From Phoronis australis (Eukaryota; Phoronida; Phoronidae), in assembly GCA_002633005.1 (NCBI GenBank), contig NMRA01000225.1, positions 423,218-487,217 of the forward strand: a DNA stretch of 64,000 bases, read 5' to 3'. The notes under the pieces are model-generated. The model saw nothing but the letters and a program-made list of their open reading frames with translations. It was not told the origin of the DNA and did no database searches. This document shows, in pieces, positions 22,801-34,080 of the stretch. Within the stretch, counting starts at the first letter, position 1. Every line of letters begins with the position of its first letter. Made by a program: the position numbers and the translations under genes.

Positions 22801-25800
22801 ACCTAACACACACGACTGTTGCTAGGCAGCTCGTTCTTGCACAATCGCTGACATTGCAGCAGCGATTTGATCCGCCATGATTCAGCGCTCGTATCGTAGA
22901 CATGTAACCCGTCAGTAAATAAGTATTTCCATGAGCACGCGCGGCCGTGGATTGTAAAACCCAACGTCATTGGCTAAGAGTTTAAACTAAATTACGAGCG
23001 TAATTTTACGCCGTAAAGAATTAAATTAAGCTCGTAATTTTACGGCGTAATTAACAGCGTAAATAACGGCGTAAAGTACATAATTACGCTCGTATTTTTC
23101 CGGCGACACTTTCCCCCCAACGGCCCATCATATTCACAGTCCTAACTCGGCGGTGTCCTGCCGGTGATTAACCCGAAATGGACATACAACTGATCAAAGC
23201 AACAGCAACCTCAGATCAGCATCTGTTATACGGGCACTCGGTACACCAGAATCCCTCGGCCTCACAGGAGGGCCGTCACGAGCCCATGCACCTGTACACC
23301 CTTTTCCTTCGCCTCTACTAGATTGAGTGCCTCATATAAATTCCATGTTGCTTGTTTCACGTGGGGGAGTACCTTTGTTTAACCTCTGACACATCAAATA
23401 CTGAGTTTGTCCAGTCTGTATTCATTGTTCTCAATCGACGAGGCCCGGCCTTTTCAGATTGCGAAACCCTAGCACCGAGTAAGTCACGTGACTTGATTAT
23501 CTGTATATAAACAAGGCACTATCGTATTGTTATTAGTAACTGTCGTGCACTAATTGAAACTTACGCTTCATCACACGCGTGGAAATTGAGTGTACAAGCA
23601 GAAGACGGAAACAGAGGTAGGGTTTAATACATAAACTTCCACAAGTAAAATGAGAGTAACCGGCATAGGCTTGTCCCAAAAAGCAGGCCTACTACCGAGG
23701 GAAATGTTAACAAAACGGGCGTCCCAAATACAGAACCATTAGGTGTAAGAGAACCCCATGTTGCCAAAATTTGTACCTTCACTACTTTACCTGGGGCACG
23801 ATACGAGCTTAGACGCAGGACTCTCGCGAGTAAAGACAGTTTGAACAAGTTTGTAATGTAAGGCAAATTGGTGTAAACGATTCAGTTCATCATCTTATAG
23901 GAAGAATTTTGTATTACTTAGCAACAGATTTTGTGAACACATCAAAGGAGAGATTCTCGGTCATGAACTCCATCATTCTTGGAGTACATTTATGAGCGTT
24001 CTAAGCGAGTCGAAAAGAATTGTTCAGTCGGGAGCCATGAGAAATTCTGCCTTGTTTTAATCTACACGTTTTTCCAATGGCAAACTTGGTCAACTGTGAC
24101 GCTGTGTAGAATCAAGCTGTCAGTGGTTGGTTGTATTGATCGTGTTCTCCAGGCATCATACCTGGAATTTCTGAAAACAATCGCATGGACGGATATTCGG
24201 AAAACGACCTTTCAAAAACGTCCGGGCGTATTTTGGGTCTTTGATGCTGTATTAAAGCAAATGATTATCAAAAACTAGTCACCCAAGTCTGTTTTCAAAG
24301 TACTTAATATAGTTAGTTACCAACCAACCAAGTCACGAAATATCTCGTTAAATGATAGTTATGGCGACAAAAAGTAAAATCGCAATCCCAAAATTGAATG
24401 TCTGGCTTGTGAAAAAACAAAACTTTACATTAAAACGTATCCGTATTTTAGAACAAGTCATCAGATTTTCAAAACATGCAAACAATTACTGAAATTACTC
24501 CGATGGGAGTATTTCTCGGTAGGCCTTTCTCCAGAAATTTCCCGTATAAATGTTAGAAAAGATTTTTGGGTGAAATGAGAAATATTTGGATTCAAATCGA
24601 AGAGAGTGAGTACCCTGACTTAAAGTTTATATATTTGCATCAAATTTCCCCTTTCCTTTGTTCGCGCTTGTGTATTATCCAAAAATCAATGTTTGGTTGT
24701 CCTTAATACGCATTCGCACGCACACGCACATAACACGCATGCACACACACACGAACATTCGCTCACGGAAAGCCTGACAGATTTTGCGTTTTAGAAAATT
24801 ATACGTTGTTGCCACAAATTCGTTTTTGGAGTAAGTCGTTGGTAGAAGTGCTTTTAAACAAAGTTGTAAATGATGTCGTCGCGGGTAATATTTTCAAAGT
24901 CTCCAGCAATGAATGTGAAATATCTGCCAAGAGTCCGGCAGTTTGTCGATCTTCAGTATTTGCCGAAGAGGATGTATGCACACATTTGATTCAAACATCA
25001 ATACGCTTTGTGAGTTATCCTCGTGATCAGTTCCGGTCATAAGGAACGCGTAGGGTGACCAATGCAGATAAACTGTGTCCCTGTTTATTATAAAGCGTAA
25101 ACATTTGTGAATCCATGATCCCAATTCAACAAAGAAAGTCGTCCCATCCAGACTGGTCTAACCAATGAGCCCGAGCGATACTCAAATATATTTATAGTAA
25201 CTTATGACACGGGTCAAACAGTTTTCTATTAGGGAAACGAGGACGCCTTCATATTTTCACTGAGAAAGATTCGGCGTCTTCTGGACGTACAGTAGCCATT
25301 TATATGACACTAATTAACAATTCTAGAGGCTTGCCATTGCGTTACTCTTGTCTAAGGATTCTCGTACTGGTGTTGTTTTTAATTCATTTGTTCTGAAGCT
25401 GAACAAGGGAGATAAGCACAGTCTCATGGACGGTAGACCCATTTATGCTTTCACATTCTTGTGTCCTTTTCAGCTGCAAACGAGGCGCCGCCGACATATG
25501 ACTCGCTTTTCGGTAAACTGAAGCAAGCCAACACAGAATCGCAAGGACCTGTTGACTATGCTAAGAAGTCGATCTCGGTATTGGAGGGTGCTTGTGGATG
25601 TAAGTGATGCAGTGTGATAAATACCAAAATTGATCACATATTTTGTTTTTGGCCAAAATATGAGTTCGACCTTTAAAATCAGCGCTTATGTAAACAATGA
25701 CAAGAACATCATTAATACATTGTCGTTGTTTACATATGCGTTGATTCTAAAGTTCGTAGTCATACTAAAATTGATTTGTTTTGAGTGTGACATTTGTACT

Positions 25801-28574
25801 CTAGATTGACAGGGTAAATTTTCATGAATGGAAACGCGTCAGGTAATCGCCACCTTAAAGCCGCTCAAAACCTCAAATGAATGTGAATGTACATGATCTT
25901 GGCTTCCAGTGGTCATGTCTATAAAAAAACAAAAGCAATCTGCTATTTTTATCAGCCTTTAGTTCAAATCGTTTGTTCGACGTTTGCGTATGAGTTTCAA
26001 TGTTCCGATATTATTTCTCATGTTTTATACTGTTTTGGCCAGGCTGCATCGCCGTGTTCGGTATACTGATATGCTGTGGTCTTGGTGTGGCATTGCCGAT
26101 TGCTGAAATCGTTATAGGTGAGTGGATATCGTGTGTGGCAGCCCGTATGACAGCATATGTCGTTTGGGTGACCCTTACGTAGTCAATTAGCGACCTCTCG
26201 CGTCTGAACTGACTAACCTGTTTAGGAGCAAAATCGGTCCTCCCCTATCAATCATGACCCATCATGAAATATAATTTTGTCGCCAGGTTATCATCATCAC
26301 TGAAATTACTTTCTGTTGTTGCGGGAAGGGTTCTACCAAAAGCGGACATTTTGAACGCTTGTTAAAACTTAGTGGACATTCTAAGAAGCTTTCAATTTTG
26401 ACTAGTTTCTAGTGGAGACTAGGCGACCCCAATACATACCTTACCATAGCAATTTTTGTAAAAAAATCATGGCATAGCAATGACGAAAACGATCCAAAGT
26501 GTCGAAATTCATTTCATATACCTACTTACCTATTAGAGGCCCGCACATCTAGTGACTGAGTGTTGTTAAACTCTTTGGTACTTCTTTGGCGCTGTCGAGC
26601 AAGGCTCGTGATGTGAGACTATTTCGACACCAGATATTGCCAGTAAAATCCAAAGCGAAGGTTTGAAAGCTTTATTATGAACTTTGGCAAAAGCTACGCC
26701 GTAGGACTACAAATAGCAAATACTTAATTCCTGTTTTGGTTGACATGTATAACAATCTCTTCCGACTCGTTTTTCGTCTTAAAAATGAAGCTTTCAAAAT
26801 TCTGAACCACTTGTAGCCCCCATTTTTATGAGACCTCACAATTCACAGGGCCCCATATAATTTGGAAAGATCCAACAGGACAAACATTCTCCAGTGCAGA
26901 ACCACTCGTTACAGTTTGTGATCTTTCAGAGCTTATGACTCTAATTTGTGGAACTCTTGTATCAGAGGAGGCAAGATCGAGCTGATTTAAGATTTTTGCG
27001 CCATATGGACCGAGCCTTCCTGCAAGTGCAGGGCCTGTGATTTTATAATTCAAACATAATTTTTCCTGTGATTTTAATTGTCAGTTTTGTATATAGTAGT
27101 TTAACCTTAGTTTGTTTAATTCCATATTTATTTATTTAGTAACTTATGTATTTATGTGTCAGTATATTAGCCTTTTGAATAATGTTTTGTCTTGTTTTGC
27201 TTTAACCGACTATAAATAAATTGACTTTTTGTTTCCGTTATTCTAAAAGCTACAAAAGCGTGCCTGGGATTTTCTCAGCCCTAGACCTCGGCTGTCGGTC
27301 AAAATCAAGATATTTCTTTCAAGCGTCTTCATTCATGTGAAATTTGCAGTAAAGATGTGCTTGGAGTTTACCGTTGTACAGGACGGTTATTTTAAAAGGG
27401 CAGGACTCGCTTCCCCGGCAGCTGACCGACATGACCCAAAAAAGATCCCGACTTCCGATTTTTAGGTGTTACGCTATTATTTCAAGTCGAAAATTGTAGA
27501 TGCGGCCCTAGATCCGTCAGTGCACTTCGTCAGTTGGTGAGGTACATTCCAGTGGCCATGAACTCTGGCAACGTATAGGCTGACAAGGCACAGCCCTGTG
27601 TACACACTAACTTCATACCTTTGTATACTCGCAGGTGCTATCTACCTCCACGAGTGCCCCATCAACTACCTGATACCCATCTACCTGATCGTTAGCGGTG
27701 TCTTCTCCTTCTTCGCCGGAGGCGGTTCCTGTCTCGGCCGTGGCTCAGACTGGAAGAAAAGGCTAGGCAAAAGTGATGAAGGCAGCGACCAAGAGAAAGG
27801 AACGAAGGAAAAGGCTGGGAATTGCTTCAGTAGCCTCGTGTCTATGTTTCTCTTGGCCTGGCTTATTTGTGGTAAGTGACAAATTTAACTGCCTTCTTTC
27901 TAAACGAGTAAACAAGACCCTTTATTTAGGCCGTTTAAAGTTGTAAAAGAAGTCTGCTCAAGTCTGCTTATCCAGGCGGGTCACTTGCGTGCGAAGCATG
28001 TGACTTTGAGCTTTAACGAATTGCCAGTTCTGTCCAAACCCAGAAACCACTTCCCATATTATTATTACAAACAATTTGAGACCACTTTTATAACGGTATT
28101 TTTAAGGCATTTGATGTTTTTCGGTAAGTGTTGAGTTTCATTTCTCATTCTGCGACACATTCGGGTTGGACTGGCTACCTAACCCGAGTGAAAGTGAGTT
28201 TTAACATAGATACTATAGTTTATGGTTTTACGGAGTTGGCCGAACATTACAAAATTCTTATTGTTTGTCTTCACAGACCATCTAGGAGATTGACTTACCG
28301 CCAGTTTGTCCTTAGATTTTAAAATATCAGCAACATTTGCTCTGTGTTCTCCACAGGCACGGTCTGGACTGTCAACGCGCGACCATTGCACACCACTGTC
28401 AAGTTTGTGAACGGCACTTCAGGAATCGTCAACCCCCTCTATTGCCAGAATACGGTGTTCGAGTTCGCTTTCTGGCTGTCCATAGCCTCTTGGATTTGCG
28501 CGGGAACACTGGTAGCTGTCGCGTGCCTCATCTGCTGTTGCATGTGTTGTATTCGGTGCTGCGTAAAAGATTAA
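16746..28574 (+). CDS. Four-pass membrane protein, TMEM272-like (copy 1, complete, 5 exons)
   Basis: Exons 16746-16827, 25474-25599, 26043-26117, 27635-27871, 28357-28574; every intron is GT-AG and phase 1. The product is 245 residues. The acidic N-terminus carries PPTY (residues 33-36), a PPxY motif of the kind bound by WW-domain proteins. TM1 is about 71-94, TM2 106-122, TM3 158-177 and TM4 208-234. A charged Lys/Glu loop (about 130-156) separates TM2 and TM3. The TM3-TM4 loop has an N-glycosylation sequon at N192. TM4 is followed by a cysteine cluster CCCMCCIRCC, a likely palmitoylation site. Topology and layout resemble the TMEM272-like family, whose function is poorly known. The ATG at 16746 was chosen as the first one in frame. 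The 8.6-kb first intron holds most of the repeats in this region. Confidence 0.83.
17183..17300. mobile_element. 118-bp TIR element (MITE-like), copy A
   Basis: The ends CATGGGTGGTGCAGCA and TGGTGCGCCGCCCATG are inverted repeats with a few mismatches. The inner sequence GAAAAAAGTGGG and AGACCATG..TGCGG recurs at 38915-38992. Confidence 0.6.
17495..17707. mobile_element. Foldback element with 71-bp arms
   Basis: Arms 17495-17565 and 17637-17707 are inverted copies that differ at one of 71 positions (outer end ATATAGATTATTACATGG, inner end GGAGAATTATC). The 71-bp centre is a run of about four 15-bp units close to CTCGGGCTAACGCCC. The near-identity of the arms suggests recent formation or gene conversion. 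No open frame is present. Confidence 0.85.
17966..18023. repeat. GC-rich hAT-like transposon end
   Basis: TAGGCGGATTTAGG followed by G and C homopolymers around GGGCCCAGGGGGCCCGG, then TTGGCTGCCGC. It resembles the motif at 13375 and the CAGAGCCGGATTTATAGG at 31384. Confidence 0.4.
18699..18783. repeat. (TCCG)n tetranucleotide satellite
   Basis: About 20 units of CCGT/TCCG with a few T changes, then GGCGTCCGTCC variants. It is part of the head of the modular element. The PSVRPSVRP open frames are by-products of this run. Confidence 0.9.
19317..20087. other. Assembly gap (771 N)
   Basis: Undetermined bases inside the repeat. The gap size may be an estimate. Open frames reported across it are artefacts. 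Confidence 0.99.
21589..22365. mobile_element. TCCG-headed modular element, copy 2
   Basis: The head is truncated: it starts at ATATGTGTCCGCATTATTCC and lacks the outer CGCCCACAT. A short TCCG run follows, then the same module series with TAGTGGC-like cores near 21737, 21887, 22034, 22165 and 22265. The tail ACCGTTTGCGGT and TTGGGCGCATTTCAACGC matches copy 1. More diverged than copy 4. Confidence 0.75.
22526..23133. mobile_element. 608-bp TIR element made of ATTACGCTCGTAAT blocks
   Basis: The left end ATATGGTGGGCCGATGAGG, continuing into GGAAAGTGTCGCCG, is repeated inverted at the right end with a few mismatches over about 38 bases. TCAC flanks both ends (22522-22525, 23134-23137). Inside, the palindrome ATTACGCTCGTAATTACGAG recurs, organised in a longer repeat of about 95 bases on the left and inverted versions on the right. 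It has no coding capacity, so it looks non-autonomous. Confidence 0.8.
23485..23616 (+). promoter_or_regulatory. Possible internal promoter and non-coding first exon
   Basis: CACGTG at 23485-23490 is followed by TATATAA at 23504-23510. A donor-like ACAGAG/GTAGGG lies about 75 bases after the expected start site, at 23616/23617. It could give an alternative first exon spliced to 25474. There is no ATG in that stretch, so a transcript from here would need a downstream start. This is inference only. Confidence 0.22.
25474..25599 (+). CDS. TMEM272-like copy 1, exon 2
   Basis: It encodes EAPPTYDSLFGKLKQA, with the PPxY motif, and ends VLEGACG just before TM1. Donor GTAAGT, phase 1. It matches exon 2 of copy 2 (33961-34080). 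Confidence 0.87.
26043..26117 (+). CDS. TMEM272-like copy 1, exon 3 (TM1)
   Basis: 75 bases, exactly the size of copy 2's exon 3. It encodes one hydrophobic helix ending ALPIAEIVIG; donor GTGAGT. Confidence 0.88.
27635..27871 (+). CDS. TMEM272-like copy 1, exon 4 (TM2 and TM3)
   Basis: It starts GAIYLHECPINYLIPIYLIV (TM2), passes a Lys/Glu-rich loop, and ends in the TM3 segment SMFLLAWLICG. Phase 1 at both ends. Confidence 0.88.
28357..28574 (+). CDS. TMEM272-like copy 1, exon 5 (TM4, stop)
   Basis: It begins TVWTVNARP, carries the NGT sequon and TM4, and closes CCIRCCVKD before TAA at 28572-28574. No canonical AATAAA was seen in the next 200 bases. Confidence 0.88.
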
Positions 28575-30489
28575 CTTTGAACAATGGATGGAGAGTATCA
28601 TAATACATGCACCTGACGAACAGTTGATGAAAATAGGCTTGTGTGACGGTGAATGGGGATCACGTTTTCATGCAAAAAACACATTTTTCTATGCTTGTTT
28701 AATTCAATTAATACTGCTTCGTAATATTTAGTGACGTTACTCCGTAGAAACTAAAGTCTCCCATATTGCGTGTTTTTCCGAAGTCATAATTTTGCTTTCA
28801 TTTCGGACGTGTGCCTTTATAATGTGGGATTTCTTGCCTTAAGATATTCCCTCGTTTCAGTGAATGCTGGTGCTGTATTACGGTTGTGTCTTCAATATAT
28901 CTCTGTTGGCATTGGTGGCTGGATCCTATGCTATTTTTGTTACAGATCGGAATTGGAAAAGGAAGTATATTACACGTGTACTACTGGAAATTGTTTTTAT
29001 TATCCCGTTTTAACAACTGATTTAGCTCAAGCTGAAACATAAGCTGTTTGACAATCTTACAAATCAGACAAAAACACAGCAAGCCCTCGCCTCAAATATT
29101 CTGGCTATAATGATATCGGCTCAGGAGCGTACCTAGACGTTTTAGCAAGCACGCTTTAGAGTTTCAGACGATTACTGTCACAGNTTCACAATGCCATTTT
29201 CATGGCCCCAGAAGCAGTTGCACATTGTTGCCAATTTGTCCTGTCCAGTGTTACGTTGTCCTGTTATCCCCTAGATATCTCAAACCCGCCAGGTCGAATT
29301 TTGATCAAATTGAGCACGAGTGCGTATGACATCTCTAAAACGAATCGTGCCACTTTTCAATCCGCTCCGCCCCTTGGTGTCAGGGTAGCATGGCTTTTTC
29401 AATCTTGTTTGGGAACATCGTTTTCCCATGCTATCTAGACGGATTTCAATGAAACTACACAGAGGTATGTATTGTCAATGCTATATTACCATTACGGGGC
29501 ACTCAACATTTTTCCTCATTTTTGCTTCCCCAGGCACAGTGAACTGAGGGACTTTCTGCTACAAAACTACAAAATGTAAAACATGCAGGTGTTGACCGTG
29601 CATAAAGCTTGCCCACAGCAAACCTAGCCGGTATCGCCATAAACGAGCAAAAATACACAAAATTGGCAGTTTTCAACTCAAAACCACGACTCGCATGCAA
29701 CTACTAGCAGCAGACACCGCACTCAGAGTTCCAAAATATTGCATATTCCAAAAATCTGTAAAAATGCTGATGAGTGTGGACCAGACCGTTTTTTCTGCTA
29801 ACCCCAAAAGTCTATGGGGTACCTGAATTTCCAGCCAAAACTTGTGTAAATACATTTCAACAAAATTCAAAGGAAGGGACACTTTTAAACCTGAAAATGT
29901 TACTTCGTTACGTGTTAAGGGTATGATTTCGACCTTTAGGGTGCCATAAAAATGTATATTTGTCAAATTCACTCTTTCTTGTTTGCAAATGTAACGTCTA
30001 AACTCCTGCTCAGTGCGTGTTGAGAAAACCAGAAAATACAGGGCTGGAGAGAAAAGACAAACCGGCTCGAAAATGAGTAGACAGAACTGTCGACACGGAA
30101 ACTACTTATAATTTCATCTATTTCCGAGAGTGAAAATGACGCCTAAGCTTGAGAATCCAGTTTAGGGAAAATTCAATTCATTAGGTTCATGCTTAGAAAG
30201 TACACTTTGAAAAGGCGAGGTTCCGGATTCAATAGTCTACATTGTTGAAACACGGGTACACGTGTTTCTTGTGGCTTTTTCGAAATCCCTCTGAAACACG
30301 GGTATCTAGAGTTTCCGGTGGCTACCTGCTTGGAAGACAAATGATACTGAACAGACAGAATTTCATCTAAACTCGCCCAAACACCAATTCTTAGAGTGTT
30401 GTTTTAGATTCGCAAAATCATCTAATGCACTTTACTGCTGAGGGGTCGGATGATAAAATTACCCGAAAGTGTTAATGCATCATTGCTGC

Positions 30490-30770
30490 CAACCTTGAAA
30501 GACAGAAGTAGGAATCAACAAAATACTTCCTAAGTCACAAATTGAAACCTATGATACTTGGTGGTGGCCTCTCCACAGTTGCCTTGTAATTCTCTGAAAG
30601 CGTAGATCACCTTTACCCGTTCAGGAGACTTCGAAAGGAGTTTTAAAATAGTATCTCCAGACTTTTAAGGATAGAGGGTTATAGAGTAATATTTTACTTC
30701 AGGGAATGGAATGGGATTTTCTGCTAATAGGCCAATACCGGGTTCGGTGTCCTTTTAACTAAAGGTCATT
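30490..30770 (+). repeat. Segmental duplication, copy A
   Basis: It aligns in order and orientation with 33255-33540, through an AACCTT...CAACAAA stretch, CTTGGTGG, TTTACCCGTT, GACTTYGAAAGGA and TAATAGGMCAA.ACCGGGTT. The divergence is high, so it is old. Confidence 0.55.
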
Positions 30771-32582
30771 AAGTTGCAAGACTTAGAAATCCGTAATACC
30801 ATAAAGGCATAACTTGGTAATACACTGTAACAGTAGTCACGGGCAGATTTTTGACGTGGAGAACGGACATCCTACCTTCCCCTAACAATTTTTGAGAATT
30901 GCTCGTGTTAACATGAATTCTGGTTCATTCTAGTGGTAGCTTGCTACGGACTATGAGATAAACTTGCACTTTAAAAGCCGCAAAACTGTTTTCCATTGCT
31001 AATACATGTACTTTAAGACGCTTTTAAAGTTTAAAATTCCGGAAGACATGAACACTGTACATGGCCCCGACACATACTAGTCTCCTACGAACAACTCCTC
31101 CTTAATCAACTACACCTTTCTCAATAAGGTTCATACAAAAATTAATATTGTTATCCTTTGGAAAAAATAAAACTATTTTATATTAAAAAAGTGTTGCTTT
31201 GTGAAATTCACAGATATTGGTCTTCCATTTCTTCTGTCACCCTTTCGATGTCGGTCAATGCTATTGTTGTGTTATAATCCACATTTTTATTGTTTGGGCT
31301 ACATGCATTGATGCTGCTGTGGTTCACACTGTTTTCCTACTGTTGCCTCCCCTCGTAAATACAAAGATGGTAAATAGTTGACAGAGCCGGATTTATAGGA
31401 TGACCAACGGGCAGCCCTCGCGCTGCCAGTCTAAGAGAGCATTCCGTCTGAAAGGGGGGCCATAATATGAAAGACTGCTTCTAAAAATGGTTAAGACCCA
31501 CAATTAGTGACCTTCCTTAACGTAAACGGAAGAACGATTTGACAAAGGCAGTTGATTCTATCATTGAAGAATTCCTCCGTGAGCGACCCTTCAGAAAAAA
31601 ATAGTGATGTCAATAAAAACAAAGAAATGATGGCCATGGATGTCATGGGACCCTTAAATGTGAAAGGATACGCAGTTTCAAAACAGGAAATGAGAAGCAA
31701 TTGGTGATGCTATCACGGCCTCTTCTCTCCGCCAGTGGCCGGTTGCATGAAACAGTCCCAAATAGGGATTTAACTAAGGTTCTTAAGTCATTTTGCGTAT
31801 TTGTGTCTTTATGGACTGACAGGTGCAATATTTTTCTATCATTTCATCTTTATAATGAGCTCCTCCTTTCTAATAAAATTACAAAAAACTTAAGCCCAGA
31901 GTTCATTAAATATAAATAGGGATCTTTTCATGCAACACCCCTAATTAAAGATCCCTAATTATTTTCGATAATTTTGACAATTCAACGTAGAGTTCACACT
32001 CGATTTTTATCAAAGCCAAAAAATAATCTACTAGGCTTAGTAATGAAACTAAAACAATACAAAAACGGGCAATCGAAGTCCAAAAAGATTTAGGGAACTT
32101 AGTTGCAACCGGGCACTGGTTCACAGTTTTTATGACGTGATAGACAACTATTGTCCTTTGGCCGATGGGGGTCCTTAAAGAAATGCAGTGCGTTCTTGCA
32201 ACTGAAAATCTGTTCACAACAAGCTCTTTGTACTTTTTCAAGGTATGTATGATTAAGATCGAGTTTTTAAGGGCGTTTCCTCGCTGTCGAGGCAGCCGCA
32301 AACTAAGTTTACTCAGAAGATGTCGTAAATATACAAAATCAACGCGAACCAAGTGATGCAAGTATAAGCGACGTCCATAAGTTGCCTTTCCTTTAAACGG
32401 TCGCAAAGAACAAGGTAGATATCACTTGAATGTATGGATTACTCTGCGGTTCGGCACCCAACACTCGAGGAGCAATTGGGACCGCAGAGTTACGAAGAAA
32501 TGAAAAAGGAGCTTAGTTTACCAACACTGTCATTTTTTACCCGCATTTACTAGAGCTTTAGGCCTGCATGTATTTTGTCAGT

Positions 32583-32610
32583 GTATATATATATATATAT
32601 ATATATATAT
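32583..32610. repeat. (TA)14 microsatellite
   Basis: Uninterrupted TA dinucleotides after GTG and before GAAG. Confidence 0.95.
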
Positions 32611-33254
32611 GAAGTCTTGGGCAGTGTTTTGTGAATGGTAGTTACTTCACAACATTCTTATATTACTTCAAAGCTTATTACACGTAGTGTTTCATTGAAG
32701 AACAAGTCGTAGGTTTTCGTCTTAGTCCCGTGTCTGTATACCACAAGGTAGGATTCCCACTAAATAACGACGGGTAAAATTAAACGACACGATAGTTTAA
32801 GGAAGCAGTCGTCTGACTTATGAATACACCATGAGGTCGTGGACGCTCGAACACCGAGGGCGATTGTGGCCACAAATAATATGACAGAATTACACGTGAC
32901 GGCAAAACAACACGCATGCAAAGCACGTTCCACGTGTTTAAATCACAGTAAAATGATGCAAGCAGGTGAGACAAAACAGACATTTTTATCAAAGTGAAGT
33001 TCACGGGGAATAAAGAATGGAAACAGCAGGTAACCACCTGATTGATTATCAAGTAATAACTGCAGTGGCTTTGAGGGGCTGAGGTGTATTGAATCTAAAA
33101 AGTTTGCAGATACAACGTTCTTTGAAGAAAGGGGGCTAACTTGAGGCGCAGACCTTAGAAGTGGAACTGTACCAGTAGAACAGCATTCCAACTCTGTTGA
33201 GATTTTAGGTAATTGGTGTTCTGACTACCCAACCAATCCTCGCTATTGGTGAAA

Positions 33255-33540
33255 ACCTTCCAAGTTAAAGGCAGGAAACAACTAAAAACTCATACCCTCC
33301 ACATCTCTGATTGGATATTACGATCCTTGGTGGGTGTTTTTTTCCCCGACAGCTGCCGTTAATTCGCTAAAAGCGTTTGGTCACGTTTACCCGTTTAGCA
33401 GACTTTGAAAGGAATTATTCAAATTTTCCTCCAACACTTTTGAGGGTCGTCAAGGATTACACAGCAGAACTGGATGGGAAAGTGACGTCATTAATATCTG
33501 TTAATAGGACAAAACCGGGTTTACTTTCAGTTTAATATAC
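33255..33540 (+). repeat. Segmental duplication, copy B
   Basis: Partner of 30490-30770, ending about 420 bases before exon 2 of TMEM272-like copy 2. Confidence 0.55.
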
Positions 33541-33960
33541 GTTACGGTTGCGAGTGTGTACTCACGTCTGGCCAACTTTGTTACCTACTCTTTAGGTAAC
33601 ACTCATGGTCAATGCTCTACTTCAGAGCACACGGTGTAACACTAAACTGAACGTGACCAAACGAGTTCGCCCGCTAACTTTATGAATGATAATCGCGTCA
33701 TCAGCATGAGGAAGTTGTAACGATACTTCATTATTGTTTGTGCAACTCATCGTTTGTTTTTAAATTTGAAATCAAAAGTACGGATGACCTTTGAAAATGA
33801 AAATTCGTGCACAGAAAGAAATATCACTAGTTTGACTTCAAACATTTCAAGTTGAGCAAGATTTTCCCGTTGAAGCAAGATATGAACAATAAGTTAGTCT
33901 CTCGCTGAATTAATTTGTGACAATGACTTCGTAACAGGCCAACGTAATTTTCCTATTCAG

Positions 33961-34080
33961 AGCTTTCGGCATCTCGAAAGGAGTCGCTGTTCAACCAACT
34001 GGTGAACGAAAGTTTACGGACGCAATCGGGAATAAAATTCTTCAAGGTTGCCGTGGACACGATGTGCACAAGCTGTGGGG
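33961..34080 (+). CDS. TMEM272-like copy 2, exon 2
   Basis: The acceptor is TTCAG. It encodes LSASRKESLFNQLVNESL and ends CTSCG; donor GTAAGG. It fits the same phase and position as copy 1 exon 2. This exon is too short and split to show as a plain open frame. Confidence 0.72.

Larger units (their letters stand above)
16828..25473. other. First intron of TMEM272-like copy 1
   Basis: 8.6 kb with many repeats: two TCCG-headed modular elements, the foldback 17495-17707, a 118-bp TIR element, the 608-bp TIR element, a GC-rich hAT-like end and an assembly gap. Positions 23134-25473 hold only a possible alternative promoter and a CA-rich run near 24710-24760. Confidence 0.6.
28575..33960. other. 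Region between the two TMEM272-like genes
   Basis: 5.4 kb with no confident gene. It contains a degraded transposon end (CAGAGCCGGATTTATAGG at about 31384), an unassigned 153-codon minus-strand frame (31945-32406), a TA microsatellite, one unit of an old segmental duplication (30490-30770, matching 33255-33540) and two candidate first exons for copy 2 (32434 and 33017). A stretch near 29100-29480 faintly resembles the modular element family. Confidence 0.5.

Noticed and set aside
28770-29042. 90-codon hydrophobic frame after TMEM272-like copy 1
   Set aside because: I checked it as a possible extra exon or third copy. It shares none of the family anchors and has no suitable splice sites.
31945-32406. 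153-codon open frame on the minus strand
   Set aside because: No recognised domain, AT-rich, no splice or promoter context, and close to a degraded transposon end. Not supported as a gene.
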